From the NCBI GenBank assembly GCA_020091685.1, contig CM034606.1, positions 21,902,695 through 21,966,694 of the forward strand: DNA of 64,000 nt, in the 5' to 3' direction. How positions within the stretch are numbered: the stretch's first letter is position 1; each line of letters starts with the position of its first letter. Shown piece by piece: positions 50,901-59,850 of this stretch. The notes under the pieces are model-generated. The model made no database searches and was not told the DNA's origin. It saw only the letters and a list, made by a program, of their open reading frames with translations. Position numbers and translations under genes: made by a program. The DNA is from Lutjanus erythropterus (Eukaryota; Chordata; Actinopteri; Lutjaniformes; Lutjanidae).

Positions 50901-53900
50901 TTCCTGTCTGAGTAAATCCAGGAATTACACACCCGAGTAAAACATTAGACGACAACCTTGCCTGAGGACTAGCCAATTCTTTGTGATCTTTTTACTTTTA
51001 CACTGATGTGGTTTACATGCTCCTTTTTATATTTCTGCAGGTCATTACTAATTATTTTACCCTTGAACGTGTAGTAACATACTACCTTTTTTAAAGTGCC
51101 TGAAAAACTGAAACATTTACTTAGGATTAGGTGATTAGAAACACGTCTCCCGGCTTTGGTTCAGTGTGTAACCTGTTGATGTGTGCCTGTGTGTCTCCAA
51201 GCAGGGTCTGCTGAGGGTTGCCATAGAGAACGCCCGGGCGCAGGAGAAGCAGGATCAGCTGGAGAGGACGGAGCTGAAGATGGAGCTGGTCCGGGAGAGG
51301 GAGCTCAGGGAGACCTTGGAGAGACAGCTCAGCATGGAGCAGAAAAACAGAGGTAGACTGCACCGTGTCAAGCACCACATGCAGCAAAAACAGCAGAATA
51401 AACCCTCAGTCAGTGTTAATTTTAGTTTTTTTTACCTGGAAGTTACCCTCTTTGGCGAGTCTTGATTGGAGTGTTTTCTCACTCCCTTATAGGGCTACTA
51501 TTTAAAACTATCAGTGTTAATTTTCCCCTTATGTATTGATAAATACTGGCACAGTGTTGATTTTTACACCTAAATACTGGAGGCCTAATCTTCGTCTGAG
51601 CCGACAGGATGTCCAGTCACTTTAAAATCAGACAAGGGGACGAGGACACCTACTGTATATTAGCCCTCAAAGCATCTGCAGAGGTGAATTGGGCTGATTC
51701 TGGCACTAAACTGCAAACTAAATCAAGTTTGGCATGTTTACAGAAACTGTCTTATACAGCGGAGCAAGAAAAAACACCAATCAAGGACTGTTTGTTTGAT
51801 GAGGTCACACCAGAAGGAGAAGTTTGTAACTCGTGGTGGAAAGTGACTGTATGACCCAAACATAGCTGCGTTATAATGAAATAGATAATGTGCACCACAA
51901 TGGCAATGAGAGTTTCTCTCCTGGCACATGAATCTAAAAACGTGTAGCTTGTGGGTTTTACTTCCTGGTTACACAGCCTACTGAGTATGGGCAGTAGTGT
52001 TTCCCCTCTTGCCTCTGCCTGCGAGTTACCGCTCAGCCCACAGACTTTACATTTGATGACATCACAGATTTGTTTTGGGGTTTTTTTTGAGGGGCTTTTA
52101 TCCCTTTAATGGATAGGACAGCTACAATGACAACAGAAAAGGGCTTAACCTCCATGAATCAAAAATCTATCATAGAAAGCCTGAGAACTGACCTTTCTTG
52201 CAGGTTGAGGTGTCCTGTCAACAGTTTCACAGATGCGTCTTTTATAATGGTGGACTATGGTCGAAAATGCCTTCTGGGCCGGTGGGGAAAAATTTGCGGT
52301 AAAGCTGAGTGGCAATGCCCTGTCTAGTTCTTATTATACATCTGTGGACCCAGACCTGCCAGTAACATTATTGTTGTTGATCTGTGCAGGTGATGGTGTG
52401 TGGCAGGGCAGTAAAATAAACTTTTGCTCATTCAGACCAGCAGTGATGCCTCCACTCTGTTACAAGATCTTACATTAAAGGGATAGTTCAGATTATTTGA
52501 AGTAGGGTTGTGTGAGTTACTTATCAATAGTCAGTGTATTACCCACAGTAAATGTCGATCAACACACTCCCAGTTGGGAGAAAAAGAGAGCGGCACCAGC
52601 ATGGAAGCAGAGTAAGTGTGCACCATATTTCAAATATTTTCACCGCTTTGCCATCAGACAGCCTTTTCCAAAAAAAAAAGAAAAAAAACACCGTCATATA
52701 AGCCAAATATTGCTCTCTCTTGATCAACCAGATTCTGCTGGTAAAATCAGTAATTTTCTCTTGTAGAACACAGGAGTTTCTGGTCTACCACTGTCTCCAT
52801 CTGTTAGTTTGTTTGTGTTATTATGTGACCTCTGTGAGTCTGAACCAACCTTTTGAAACACTTTTTTTTAAATACATTTTTTTAAATTGATTTTGTACCC
52901 AGTGCGGTGCATCGTTTATGTCCCATGCTGGTACTCCTCTCTGCTTCCTCAAACTGGGGGCATGTTGACTGACATCTGCTGTAGTTAATACACTGACTAT
53001 TGATAAGTACCTCATTCAACCCCGCTATAAATAATCCACAGTATCCTTTTAATATTCAGACAATAAACACTCAAAACCTTCAAAGTCCCTCAAATCTCTT
53101 GATGTAAAGATGCAGGAAGGTCACACAGAAATACAATAAACAATTTCCTACAACAACAGATTCACACAAGTCAAGTACAAAAATATTAAAAAGCCTCGAA
53201 ATGATTTGTAATCTTTTCCGACATCCATCCTCATCTGTTCTTCCACTTCTTCTCTGTTCAGTTCTGATCCAGAAGCGCCTGAAGAAGGAAAAGAGGAATA
53301 AGAGGCGACTACAGGAGGCCTTGGAGGAAGAGGTGAAACTCCGTGATCAGGCAGAGCACACCCTGCTGCACACTGCCAACACGCACACAGGTACACACAC
53401 AGAAGTGGTTTTTTTTTTAAGCTATTGTAAGCACTTACTTCTGCTTTGACAAATTCTCATTTTCATATTGAATGTCACCAAGCCTTCACTGCAACATCGC
53501 CTTGGCTGTTCATTTGCCTCTAATTAGGTGTCTTTATTAATTAATGACAAAACTACAGGCCATCAATCATCAGCAGCCCCTCCTCACACAGAATCTGTGA
53601 CCCAGGACGTGGACGGGAGCAACCATGATGACAACAGACTGGACACCAAGGCGACAGTACAAGGTACAGGTGTCCAGATAACAAATAACTGCGTCGTCAG
53701 TGTGAAGCTGTGAAAATAGCCTCACATTGCAATCAGTGGGAACGCTGTAGGTGTGCAATTATTAAAAAGAAAAGCTGCTGTCACTGCTATAAAGTTCTGT
53801 CACCAGTTGACAACTCAAAGGAATTTGAGGGCTTTAAAAAACATTTTTTCTTATTTGTGTATGAAGAACAGAAAATCAAAATGTTCTCATGAAGTAAAAA

Positions 53901-55635
53901 CATTAAACATAAAGGATTTTTTTCTCCTAAATCCTATTTAATATACAATATATGGTTGAAGTGGGTTGTTTCCTCCCCAGACCTGAGGAAGCTCAGACAG
54001 GAACACTGCAGGAGTACAAGACAAGCGCAACATTGTAATTTGACAATAATAAGTAACAACGACAATGAGACAATAACATGAGACAATGAGCTGATCAGCT
54101 GTTTCTAACTGTCAGTTGTCTGTCAATGTAAAGTTAAGCCTGTTATCTTAAAAACAAAAGCCCACTGCTCTGAAAATACACCGTCTGGAGTTGGAGTTCA
54201 GTGACTGCCTACCTTACTGTCTGGTAGACTCCGTTAATGTATCGCCTAGCCTAACATCTACTCCTCCTAAAACGTTATTGATGATTTCTAACACTCATAA
54301 ACAAACATTTACTCAATTTGTGAACATTTGGGATCAATTTGAACTCTGATTAAGATGAAATGCTGCTACCTTGGCCACGTCTCTCTTTTAAAATAGATTT
54401 TCAGTCTCAGTGGGACATGCTGGTTAAATGAAAGTGCAAAAAAACTAAGTTATTCTGTCCTGGAAGGGAAATTTCAAAGGAGAGCGCTATGGCTGTTATG
54501 TTGTGCTGTCAGAGCAGCTTCGACTTGTCAGGTTTCCTTCATTTTTGATGACATATCATGTCCACTTTATGATTTATTGAAGTAAATACATTACAGGTTT
54601 CCTCTTTAAAACGTGTACGTGTGTTAAATCAGCTTTTGTGAAGACACTGCACCAAGTTTGTGGGCATAATTTAGTAATTAGCAATGATAAATTGAGTGTA
54701 ATGCTTACTTTAAAATGCCATTTCAGTGTAAGAATTGTGAAATTAACAGTGATACCTGCTGTTGGGGGTTTATTTAGCTCCTTTAAACTGAGCCAGGACA
54801 ACAGATTTCATTATTTCACCTAGTTGCTGCTTTTGATGCTCAACTGACCGGTCTACTGGAAGGGTTTTCAAAGATTTCACATGGAGACCGCTCCTGAGAA
54901 ATTGAACAAAATTAAATGAAGCATGAGGCAGTTCATTGAGGCTACTGTTTTAATGGAGACGGGCGTTTAATATATTTATTTTGCCAACATTATTGTCTTC
55001 ACAGGGATAGATTAATGAGAAAATCCCACATGTAACATCTTAAACAGACAGAAAAAGAAATGGCCATGATCTTATAGCCCGGCCTCATCAAACGAGTGCA
55101 CGGTTCCAGCCCACCTCTGCTCCGCGCCGTGCCAGGACCGCCGTACCAGACAGCGTGCTTGTTTCAAAGGCAATTTTTAATTGAATGTCAGTGAAGCAAG
55201 AAGAGAACTGGCCACTAATTAACGGCTGTCTTAATTGTCCTCGTGACGAGTTTGTTTGGACATCATTTGCATAATTAACACCCAGTAATAAATCATTTAA
55301 AGGGGAATTGTCTGTCAGACAGCGGGGCAGGATGTGGTTCCTTTGTGCCAGGAAGTTTTATCGCCAAAAACAGGGATCAGGGGCCGAAAAACACTTTCAA
55401 CTGAGCCTTACTTAATAATGATCTTTTATTAATGATTTGGTCAAGGTTGTAGGAGACCTTGTTCAATATTTATATGAATACATTAGCATTTTTCCTCCTA
55501 CTCCTACCATAAAGAATCTGTCTCCGTTAATTACAACTTATTTCAATAGAGAGGTTAGAATTCATTTCATTAATCTGGATTTCTGTGTGGATTTCAGAGG
55601 GAAGAGTGTTCCTGCAGACCACTGGGATGTACTGA
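21461..55635 (+). CDS. dach1: dach1, dachshund family transcriptional corepressor, complete, 11 coding exons
   Basis: DACH1 is a nuclear Ski/Sno-related protein that acts with Six/Eya and SMAD or NCoR complexes in eye, limb, muscle and other development. Exons are 21461-22047, 32138-32247, 36743-36853, 43481-43659, 45259-45379, 45489-45623, 50414-50610, 51205-51352, 53262-53390, 53559-53663 and 55598-55635. Phases agree throughout and give 619 aa (human isoforms are longer, about 700-758). The DachN box is residues 101-190 and the DachC coiled coil about 460-572. The C-terminus EGRVFLQTTGMY is DACH1-type (human DGRLYLKTTVMY), not DACH2-type, and the mzt1-bora-dis3 neighbours agree. The mammalian Gly/Ser/Ala runs are absent. 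I also found no exon for the SSDGSWDKE segment of long mammalian isoforms. Teleosts may have duplicates (dacha/dachb), and I cannot say which this is. Confidence 0.95.
22140..22702. mobile_element. hAT-like element, 563 bp, in dach1 intron 1
   Basis: The left end GAGGGGTTCTCAGCCTTTTC and the reverse complement of the right end (TAGTGCTTCTCAACCTGGGG) are inverted repeats of the familiar 'ggttctcaacc' hAT type. The flanks ATCTAAAA (22132-22139) and ATCTGAAG (22703-22710) match at 6 of 8 positions. It is non-coding and begins 92 bp after the exon 1 donor. Confidence 0.7.
22711..23041. mobile_element. Second hAT-like element, 331 bp, abutting the first
   Basis: The left end CAGGGGTTCCCAAACTTTTT and the reverse complement of the right end (CAGTGGTTTTCAAACTGGGG) are inverted repeats. 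The right flank ATCCAAAG (23042-23049) matches the left flank ATCTGAAG at 6 of 8 positions. The two elements therefore share the middle duplication. Confidence 0.7.
23215..23565 (+). repeat. Teleost 'AATCGATTAAT' repeat, copy 1
   Basis: It includes TGATTCATTGATTCTGAG, TTCTTGAATGTGAATATTTT and AACAAAACAAGACATTTGAG, phrases of a repeat I know from many fish genomes. A second copy spans 26286-26575 and has the TTGTGGACAAAAAAAAGACA, TTTTCACCATTTTCTGACAT and AAGTAATCGATTAATTGAAA parts. It is probably a decayed DNA transposon. Confidence 0.55.
28302..28355. repeat. (GT)27 microsatellite
   Basis: This is an uninterrupted GT/TG run of about 54 bp, the longest pure dinucleotide tract in the window. 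It lies in dach1 intron 1. Confidence 0.95.
30128..30655 (+). repeat. Diverged tandem repeat rich in CCTAACC with 'GTCCCCACAA' units
   Basis: The phrase CATAATGACTACTTGCCTAA recurs at about 30153, 30272 and 30491. GTCCCCATAAG and a GTCCCCACA phrase recur near 30385-30440 and 30580-30640, each followed by AACAGATTTATGTCCC. The longest unit is about 220 bp. The many CCTAACCC strings look telomere-like, but they are part of this satellite unit and are not arranged in 6-bp arrays. Confidence 0.7.
32138..36853 (+). CDS. dach1: dach1 exons 2 and 3: basic RPGRPPKR hook and KKIKLEAM segment
   Basis: Exon 2 (32138-32247) encodes SSRPGRPPKRLQ, an AT-hook-like basic stretch, and GLMHAGIMPPAG. Exon 3 (36743-36853) encodes DLSALAKKIKLEAMAGYHSN and QQHGGPNGENGDHNPGLG. 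In human DACH1 the segment before KKIKLEAM is a long alanine run; here it is just DLSALA. Junction codons are split in phase 2/1 then 1/2 and join cleanly. Confidence 0.92.
32248..36742 (+). other. dach1 intron 2
   Basis: About 32746-32960 holds a teleost repeat beginning CCGGCTGATAGTAG and TTTTGGGACCAATACCAAG. A small minisatellite lies at 34941-35110. CT- and TG-rich simple sequence fills 35425-35460 and 36675-36740, the latter forming the polypyrimidine tract of exon 3. No other exon was seen. Confidence 0.45.
34941..35110. repeat. Minisatellite with GCAAACAATATAACTT core
   Basis: Five copies of G(C/A)AAACAA start at 34948, 34981, 35020, 35059 and 35096 (spacing 33-39 bp). Each is preceded by CTAG/TTAG, and most are followed by a TAAC and a T- or A-run. 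The array is imperfect and AT-rich. Confidence 0.65.
37393..38480 (+). repeat. Teleost ACTTGAGTA repeat, interrupted by another repeat
   Basis: The left part (GGTGGGAAGTAAAAATACTT, TTACTTGAGTATTTATTTTT) and the right part (CTTTGCTTCCACTTGAGTAA) belong to one family I know in fish. Between them, about 37919-38420, lies a different element whose ends mirror each other. The left reads CTGTAAAAAA and AACACTTAATTTCAAGGC. The right reads GCCTTGAAATTTTGAGTTTT and TTTTACAG. CA flanks the insert on both sides. Another ACTTGAGTA-type copy lies at 56790-57480. Confidence 0.6.
39851..40552. mobile_element. hAT-like element, 702 bp, with near-perfect 8-bp duplication
   Basis: The left end CAGTGGTTCTCAAATAGAGG and the reverse complement of the right end (AAGAGGTTCTCAATCTTTTC) are inverted repeats. 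The flanks GTCTAGTT (39843-39850) and GCCTAGTT (40553-40560) match at 7 of 8 positions. A trinucleotide microsatellite sits inside. A degenerate relative lies at about 60310-60815, sharing TCTGCCAAGGGGTCCGTGAA. Confidence 0.78.
40175..40323. repeat. Compound (ACT)n(AAT)n(AAG)n microsatellite
   Basis: Three trinucleotide tracts follow each other: ACT/CTA units, then AAT units with two TTAA interruptions, then AAG units ending at about 40323. They lie within the hAT-like element. Confidence 0.92.
43481..43659 (+). CDS. dach1: dach1 exon 4: LPFMMM(S/P)HPLIP segment
   Basis: It encodes VLDQLPFMMMSHPLIPASLA, then PASVSMAMGQMNRLSTLASM and a tail ending TSVIK. The human equivalent is LELPFMMMPHPLIPVSLPP and so on. 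The exon ends in phase 0 at the same place as human (TSVIK|ER). Confidence 0.93.
43660..45258 (+). other. dach1 intron 4
   Basis: It is AT-rich and non-coding. I recognise no repeat family, RNA gene or exon in it. Confidence 0.4.
45259..45623 (+). CDS. dach1: dach1 exons 5 and 6: Ser-rich linker
   Basis: Exon 5 (45259-45379) encodes ERVRDSPSPSPSLEEAQMSS and NHSSSVSSSPSHTERTAETT, matching ERVPDSPSPAPSLEE and SSSVSSSP in human. Exon 6 (45489-45623) encodes HPLDNGLPSSHGVLGHSPGV and a charged EHSKENKRGHTDR, matching the less conserved human linker with ESKRMH. The intron between them is only 109 bp. Confidence 0.9.
45930..46340 (+). repeat. Nuclear-receptor-motif repeat, copy 2
   Basis: It begins GCCTTAGGCATTATGTTTTC and shows CTTCAAACTTGGCACAAATG, TTGGACTCAAGGTCAAGGTC and AACTGATTAGAATTTAGCGG. 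It is the same family as 19480-20200. Here the palindromic sites are degraded (AAGGTCACTGCAACTT), leaving single AAGGTCA half-sites. Confidence 0.65.
46790..46985. promoter_or_regulatory. Candidate conserved non-coding block in dach1 intron 6
   Basis: This is a GC-rich, simple-repeat-free stretch inside an AT-rich intron, with GCATTAGCTTAATGAGG and CATCTGCATAACGACCGCC. It is followed at 47215-47300 by an ATTTATGCAATTGATTTCCA stretch and an octamer ATGCAAAT (47260-47267). The composition suggests an enhancer-type element. I could not test conservation. Confidence 0.35.
49540..49940 (-). repeat. Nuclear-receptor-motif repeat, copy 3, inverted
   Basis: On the minus strand it shows the same order of phrases as copy 1 (TTTGACCACCAAAATCTAGT on plus is the complement of ACTAGATTTTGGTGGTCAAA). 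It keeps two perfect inverted AGGTCA pairs and one perfect direct repeat (listed separately). It lies in dach1 intron 6, about 0.5-0.9 kb before exon 7. Confidence 0.7.
49726..49865. promoter_or_regulatory. Cluster of consensus nuclear-receptor sites: two ERE palindromes and DR1
   Basis: AGGTCATAGTGACCT (49726-49740) and AGGTCACACTGACCT (49831-49845) are exact AGGTCAnnnTGACCT palindromes. The first overlaps a DR1-like TGACCTTTGACCA (49735-49747). TGACCTTTGACCT (49853-49865) is an exact DR1, the HNF4/PPAR-RXR type, on the minus strand. Binding is a prediction only. Confidence 0.55.
50414..50610 (+). CDS. dach1: dach1 exon 7: entry to the DachC domain
   Basis: The first part (DNSSLATHTPRESCDRQVYQ, then KPPSGRESCERVSY) is variable and duplicates an RESC motif (RESCDR, RESCER). 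The end, GLHHTPFIFPEGLSSIETLL and TNIQ, is the conserved start of DachC. Confidence 0.92.
50611..53261 (+). other. dach1 introns 7 and 8
   Basis: Intron 7 (50611-51204) shows nothing beyond splice signals. Intron 8 (51353-53261) carries the second long-inverted-repeat MITE (52479-53048). The rest is unrecognised AT-rich sequence. Confidence 0.4.
51205..53390 (+). CDS. dach1: dach1 exons 8 and 9: DachC coiled coil
   Basis: Exon 8 (51205-51352) encodes GLLRVAIENARAQEKQDQLE and continues to ELRETLERQLSMEQKNR. Exon 9 (53262-53390) encodes VLIQKRLKKEKRNKRRLQEA and LEEEVKLRDQAEHTL. Together they form a long amphipathic helix, the DachC interaction domain used for binding Eya and corepressors. Confidence 0.93.
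52479..53048. mobile_element. Long-inverted-repeat MITE, copy 2, 570 bp, TTAA on both sides
   Basis: The left arm starts AGGGATAGTTCAGATTATTT. The right arm, reversed, starts AAGGATACTGTGGATTATTT. The arms pair for roughly 100 bp, including ACTTATCAATAGTCAGTGTA. TTAA flanks exactly (52475-52478 and 53049-53052). It is the same family as 2933-3336 but has a longer, unrelated-looking centre. No coding capacity. Confidence 0.82.
53559..55635 (+). CDS. dach1: dach1 exons 10 and 11: variable linker and conserved C-terminus
   Basis: Exon 10 (53559-53663) encodes a Ser/Asp-rich linker ending TKATVQ. Exon 11 (55598-55635) adds EGRVFLQTTGMY and the stop TGA 55633-55635. The short conserved C-terminal dodecamer fixes this as a DACH1-type gene. 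Confidence 0.88.
53664..55597 (+). other. dach1 intron 10 with candidate regulatory block
   Basis: The first 1.4 kb is plain AT-rich sequence. The stretch 55080-55335, just before the last exon, stands out. It has mixed composition without simple repeats, TTAATTGAATGTCAG, CACTAATTAACGGCTG, and a perfect octamer ATTTGCAT (55265-55272) joined to AATTAA. This looks like a homeodomain/POU-type enhancer, but no conservation test was possible. Confidence 0.4.
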
Positions 55636-56190
55636 AGACAAGGCGGGGGGATGGATGGATGAATGGATAGATGAATGGAAGAACAGAGCGATGAAGATTC
55701 CTCCTTTTATGAGAAAAACAATCGACAGGCATGCTCAGTCACGCGGTGGCATCTGAGATCTCCGCCTCCTCAAGAGGACTCCCCCCCTGCATTTTAAGGG
55801 TGACATTTGAACTTTCTCCATTGTTCTCTTGTTTAATTTATTGCATTTATCACTGAACCTCGGTCGTAGTGGGAACAGTACTTTATTCTGATGATGTTGT
55901 TTGACTGTGTTTCTTTCAATCAAGGTTTTTAGCTTCCTAGATGAAGATGACCATAGTTGTTTTTTGTCAGTGATGTTTATCTGGACACAAGTGATGAATT
56001 TAACTTGTAACAGAGTTGTGTACATATATATAGTCATCATTTTTGTTATTATTATTATAAAAAAAAACATAATGGCATGTTGTACAGTCAGTAAATGACT
56101 TGTATTGTGTATGTTATGCAGTAGTGCAGTTTGACAATACAAACAATACAAATCCTTTTTATTAAATTGTGTCTTTAAGTGCTTCTTTCT
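55636..56190 (+). other. dach1: dach1 3' UTR with Pumilio-type element
   Basis: The UTR follows the stop at 55635. A Pumilio consensus UGUANAUA (TGTACATA, 56019-56026) lies in it, and a polyadenylation signal ATTAAA lies at 56161-56166, followed by a TG/T-rich stretch. The probable UTR length is about 550 bp. Confidence 0.6.
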
Positions 56191-56363
56191 TTATTTCACA
56201 CCCGAAAGCATCGTTCATTTAATTTTTTCATGTGAACAGATAGTTTTATTGATTTCTCTAAAATACATTGCACCTATCTATTTTATCTGGATTTATATTA
56301 TAGTTCAGTTTGGGTGTCTTTTGTGACAAACAGAGCAGTTCTGCATTCAGTAAACCCTTGAGA

Positions 56364-56366
<3 letters not shown>

Positions 56367-56404
<38 letters not shown>
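56367..56404. repeat. (GT)19 microsatellite
   Basis: An uninterrupted GT run about 200 bp downstream of the predicted dach1 transcript end. Confidence 0.93.
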
Positions 56405-56407
<3 letters not shown>

Positions 56408-56789
56408 CATGGAGGAGGGGAACGTCCATGGGCCCACATGTCCATACATATGTGAGGGTGTGTGTGTGGGGAGTGATGTGACATCGATTCTTGCTCCATC
56501 TCCAAAAACATACACGTAAGTATTGACAGACAGACAGGAAGGTGGTAAGCAGGGTCACATGTAAGCTGTCCTTTACTGAAACATGATGACCGTGCACTCT
56601 CACTCTCACTCTCACTCTGTGGTTGCACTCAGTTTTTTTTTTTTATTATGGTTCCCCCTCAGGATAGAAGATAGACTTTAAAAGCTAAACCTGATTCAGT
56701 GAATAGTTGCATTAGTTTTTTGGATAAATTTGTAGAAAGATAAGACATTTCGACATTTAGGCTTTGTGAGAATTTGTGGCTTTTTTACA

Positions 56790-57480
56790 GTTGTGAAAGA
56801 AGTACTAATATCTTTTACCTAAGTAAAGTAGTAATATCGCAGTCTGAAAACACACTGTTACAAGTAAAGAATCTTACTTAGACAAATGTACAACAGTTCT
56901 AGCATTAAAATATGCTTTAAGTACAAGTATTATGCAGAATGGACCATTTCAGAATACTATGTACTATATTACTGGATTATAATTAGTGATGCATTAATGT
57001 GTTCGCCTCTTTCGTGCTTCAACTGGCAAAGGCGGAGCTCATTTCAACTATATACTGCAGGGCGGATTTATCTATAACTAGAAGAGGTCACTCAGTAAAG
57101 AGCAGATCTCTGCCAGGCGACCTGGTAAGAAGATTTGGATGTAACCTCTTTGTAATCACCAACATTTTGATTAGTAACTGAAATGCAATTTTTGTGAGCA
57201 ACTGTAATGGATTACAGAATAGTGTTACTGAGATATCATGTTCATGAGAGATGGTTGGACTTTTTTTTGGAGAGACAGTGTACATTTTGTATTATAATAA
57301 TCTGAATCTGCAAAGTAACAAGTAAAGTTCGGAACAGTTATCGGATCAATGTAGTGGAGTAAAAAGTACAGTAGTTGATTCCAAAATGTAGTTGAGTAGA
57401 AAAAGAAAGTAGAGAAATATTCAAATAAAGTGCAAGCTTCAAAATTGTACTTGAGTAAATATACTTAGTTACTTTACACC
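56790..57480 (+). repeat. Teleost ACTTGAGTA repeat, second copy
   Basis: It starts AAGAAGTACTAATATC and contains CAAGTATTATGCAGAATGGA, CCATTTCAGAATACTATG and GTGATGCATTAATGTGTTCG. It ends AATTGTACTTGAGTAAATAT and ACTTAGTTACTTTACACC. These phrases in this order belong to one widespread fish repeat. The middle (about 57080-57270) looks like foreign sequence. Confidence 0.6.
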
Positions 57481-59728
57481 AGTGCAGGACATGGAACCAT
57501 ATCTAGTTAAACAAATGAATAATATTTTTCACTCATTTTGGACTGAATCCCTGCAAATCTCAGGTAATAGAAATCAATTGTGGATCAACTTGTAAGTTTG
57601 AATTTGAAAAATGGTATTTCTGCAAAAATATAAGCCCCAGACAGAGTCTGGTCAGTGGTGATCCACAATACAAATCTCCCTAATTCTGTGGATTTTTTTT
57701 TGTTTGTTTTCTTTCTAATGTGATAGACAGTATTGATTTAAGATGACAAACTTTTTTTGAGAAAAATTAGCACACAATACTTTAAAATAAGTGAGAATTA
57801 CCTCAAGCAAGGCTGAGAAGAAATATTTAGTAGTTTAATAGAATTTTCAAATTTGAGATTTTGTGAACATTTTCAAAAGTCAACCAAGCATGAAATGTAA
57901 GACACATAGCTACTAAAATGAAGGTTCAATGTGGAGCAGAGAAAGCAAAAATTAATATGTGAACACAGTAATCCTTAATCGTTTATCTCTAAACAATTCC
58001 CACTCCAACACAATATAACTGACAATGTTACATGGTAATGTGAAGAATCTCTATTATTTTAAAATCTGCAGAAAATATGTGGAAATTTTTTTAAGCCTTA
58101 CAAACCAAAGTCATGGCTGTTTTAGGCCATTGAAAGCAAAGGGTGTGTGGCTGTAGACATGCAAACCAAGTGTCCCTCAACTGATGCAGAGAGCCAAGGG
58201 ATGAATGTGTGATAAATTATGTAAGGGGTCAAGGATCATAAATGCTGTTGAACATTGATTGTTTAGAAACATTTGAAGCAGATAATCTCCTCTGGGACAC
58301 ACACTAGATGCTCAGGAGTCTGGTTGACAGCAATATTAAGTTTTCAAAAGTCCTCAGTAATATATTTCACATTGTTCTGAACCTATTTGTTGTGCCAAAA
58401 AAGAATCTTTGCAGTGGGCCAGATTTTGCTCATGCCACCTTGTCTAAATGTGCAGAGTGCCATTTCCTGGACACAGGCAGATAAGCTGTGATGCAGGAGT
58501 AAAACAATACCTCTGTTACAAGCAATTCTTCCTGAATACAGAGTGGCTGACAAGTGAATAGCAATGATTCACATAAATGAATGTGTGAATGAGTCATCAG
58601 GTTTTCAGATGACCACCTCAGAGGCTGTCTTGACTAAAAAGGTTTGTGACTTCATTCAGCACCGTTCTACTCTTTCACGCTCCCTTGTATCTCTCTTTCT
58701 CACACGCACACACACACACGAACCGCTCACAATTCACAGAGTAGCATTGTCCTGCCGTGAGATGTGTAATGGAAAAGATAAATGGAGGATAAAGCTAAGG
58801 TGACAGGATCGAGCATGCATGTGTGTATGTGTGTTTGCGTGTGTGTCTGTGTGTGTGCCTGCATGTGTGTACTGCACAACAGACCAGCAAACCATCTGCT
58901 CATCTCCTCTTAATGAACAAAGCAAACAGCAGGAGTCAAGGCTGTCTCCAAATCTGGAGTCTCTTTATTGGTAAGCGCACACAAACACACACACGCTCAC
59001 ATACACATCCACACATCCCCGCGCTGTTTAATCTGATTATCTTTGATTGAGAACAGGGGCAAAGCAACCTTTTTAGACCTCACTCCTACATCAGTGACAG
59101 AGAAGGTCTGAAACACAATTAGCAAGCTGTTCCCGAGCTCTGCTTTGCAGTCACATCTGACCACAGGCAGCCAAATAGACCTAATGGGTGGGAACTAACC
59201 AATGGGAACTAACACGCTACTGCATCTGTGGATGATGGGGAAATGCAACACTATTAGACAGCTGTTCGCCATATCTTTTCAAATGTACTTGGACGTAACA
59301 TAAGCATTGGATCAATTGGCTCAGGCGCAATCACAGCCAGCCATGAAGGTACATGCACAGTCTGATGTGAATAAAACTGGCAGCCTGGAGTGTTAAGACA
59401 AAGCAGGGCCTCTGCAAAGGAAGTCTGGACCTTGACAAGATATGACACTGTGTGCATGAGGCCAGAGGACCATAAGTAAAAGTCATTAATCTGGACTTTG
59501 TAAAGCCACATCCTGCTCATGGCCCCAAGGATAATTAACACTGTTACCACTCTGTCAGAGAGCTGACCACATGGCTTCAAGACATGAAACACTCCCTGTC
59601 TGCTGCTTCTACACACATCCAGCCAATAACTACATATTGCATACTGCGCAAATGGTCATAGATGCAAAGGCTAAAGCTCAAACATTATAAGGCCAGTGCT
59701 TCAGGGCCTGAGGTGCGTAAGAGAACAG

Positions 59729-59850
59729 CGGGGTGGCATCATGGGTAAGGAGACTGACCTTCATTGGGAGGATGATCTGGCTGCGGCTTCCCCCCTGAAA
59801 TGCCTGTGAGGAAGACACTAAATCCCAGCTGCAGGGCTGCTGCAGTTGTT
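59729..59850 (+). mobile_element. Weak SINE-like head
   Basis: TGGCATCATGGG (from about 59733) resembles an A box with two changes. A GAAGACACTAAATCCCAGCTGC phrase like those in fish SINE bodies follows. The B box is poor, so this is a tentative call. Confidence 0.3.
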
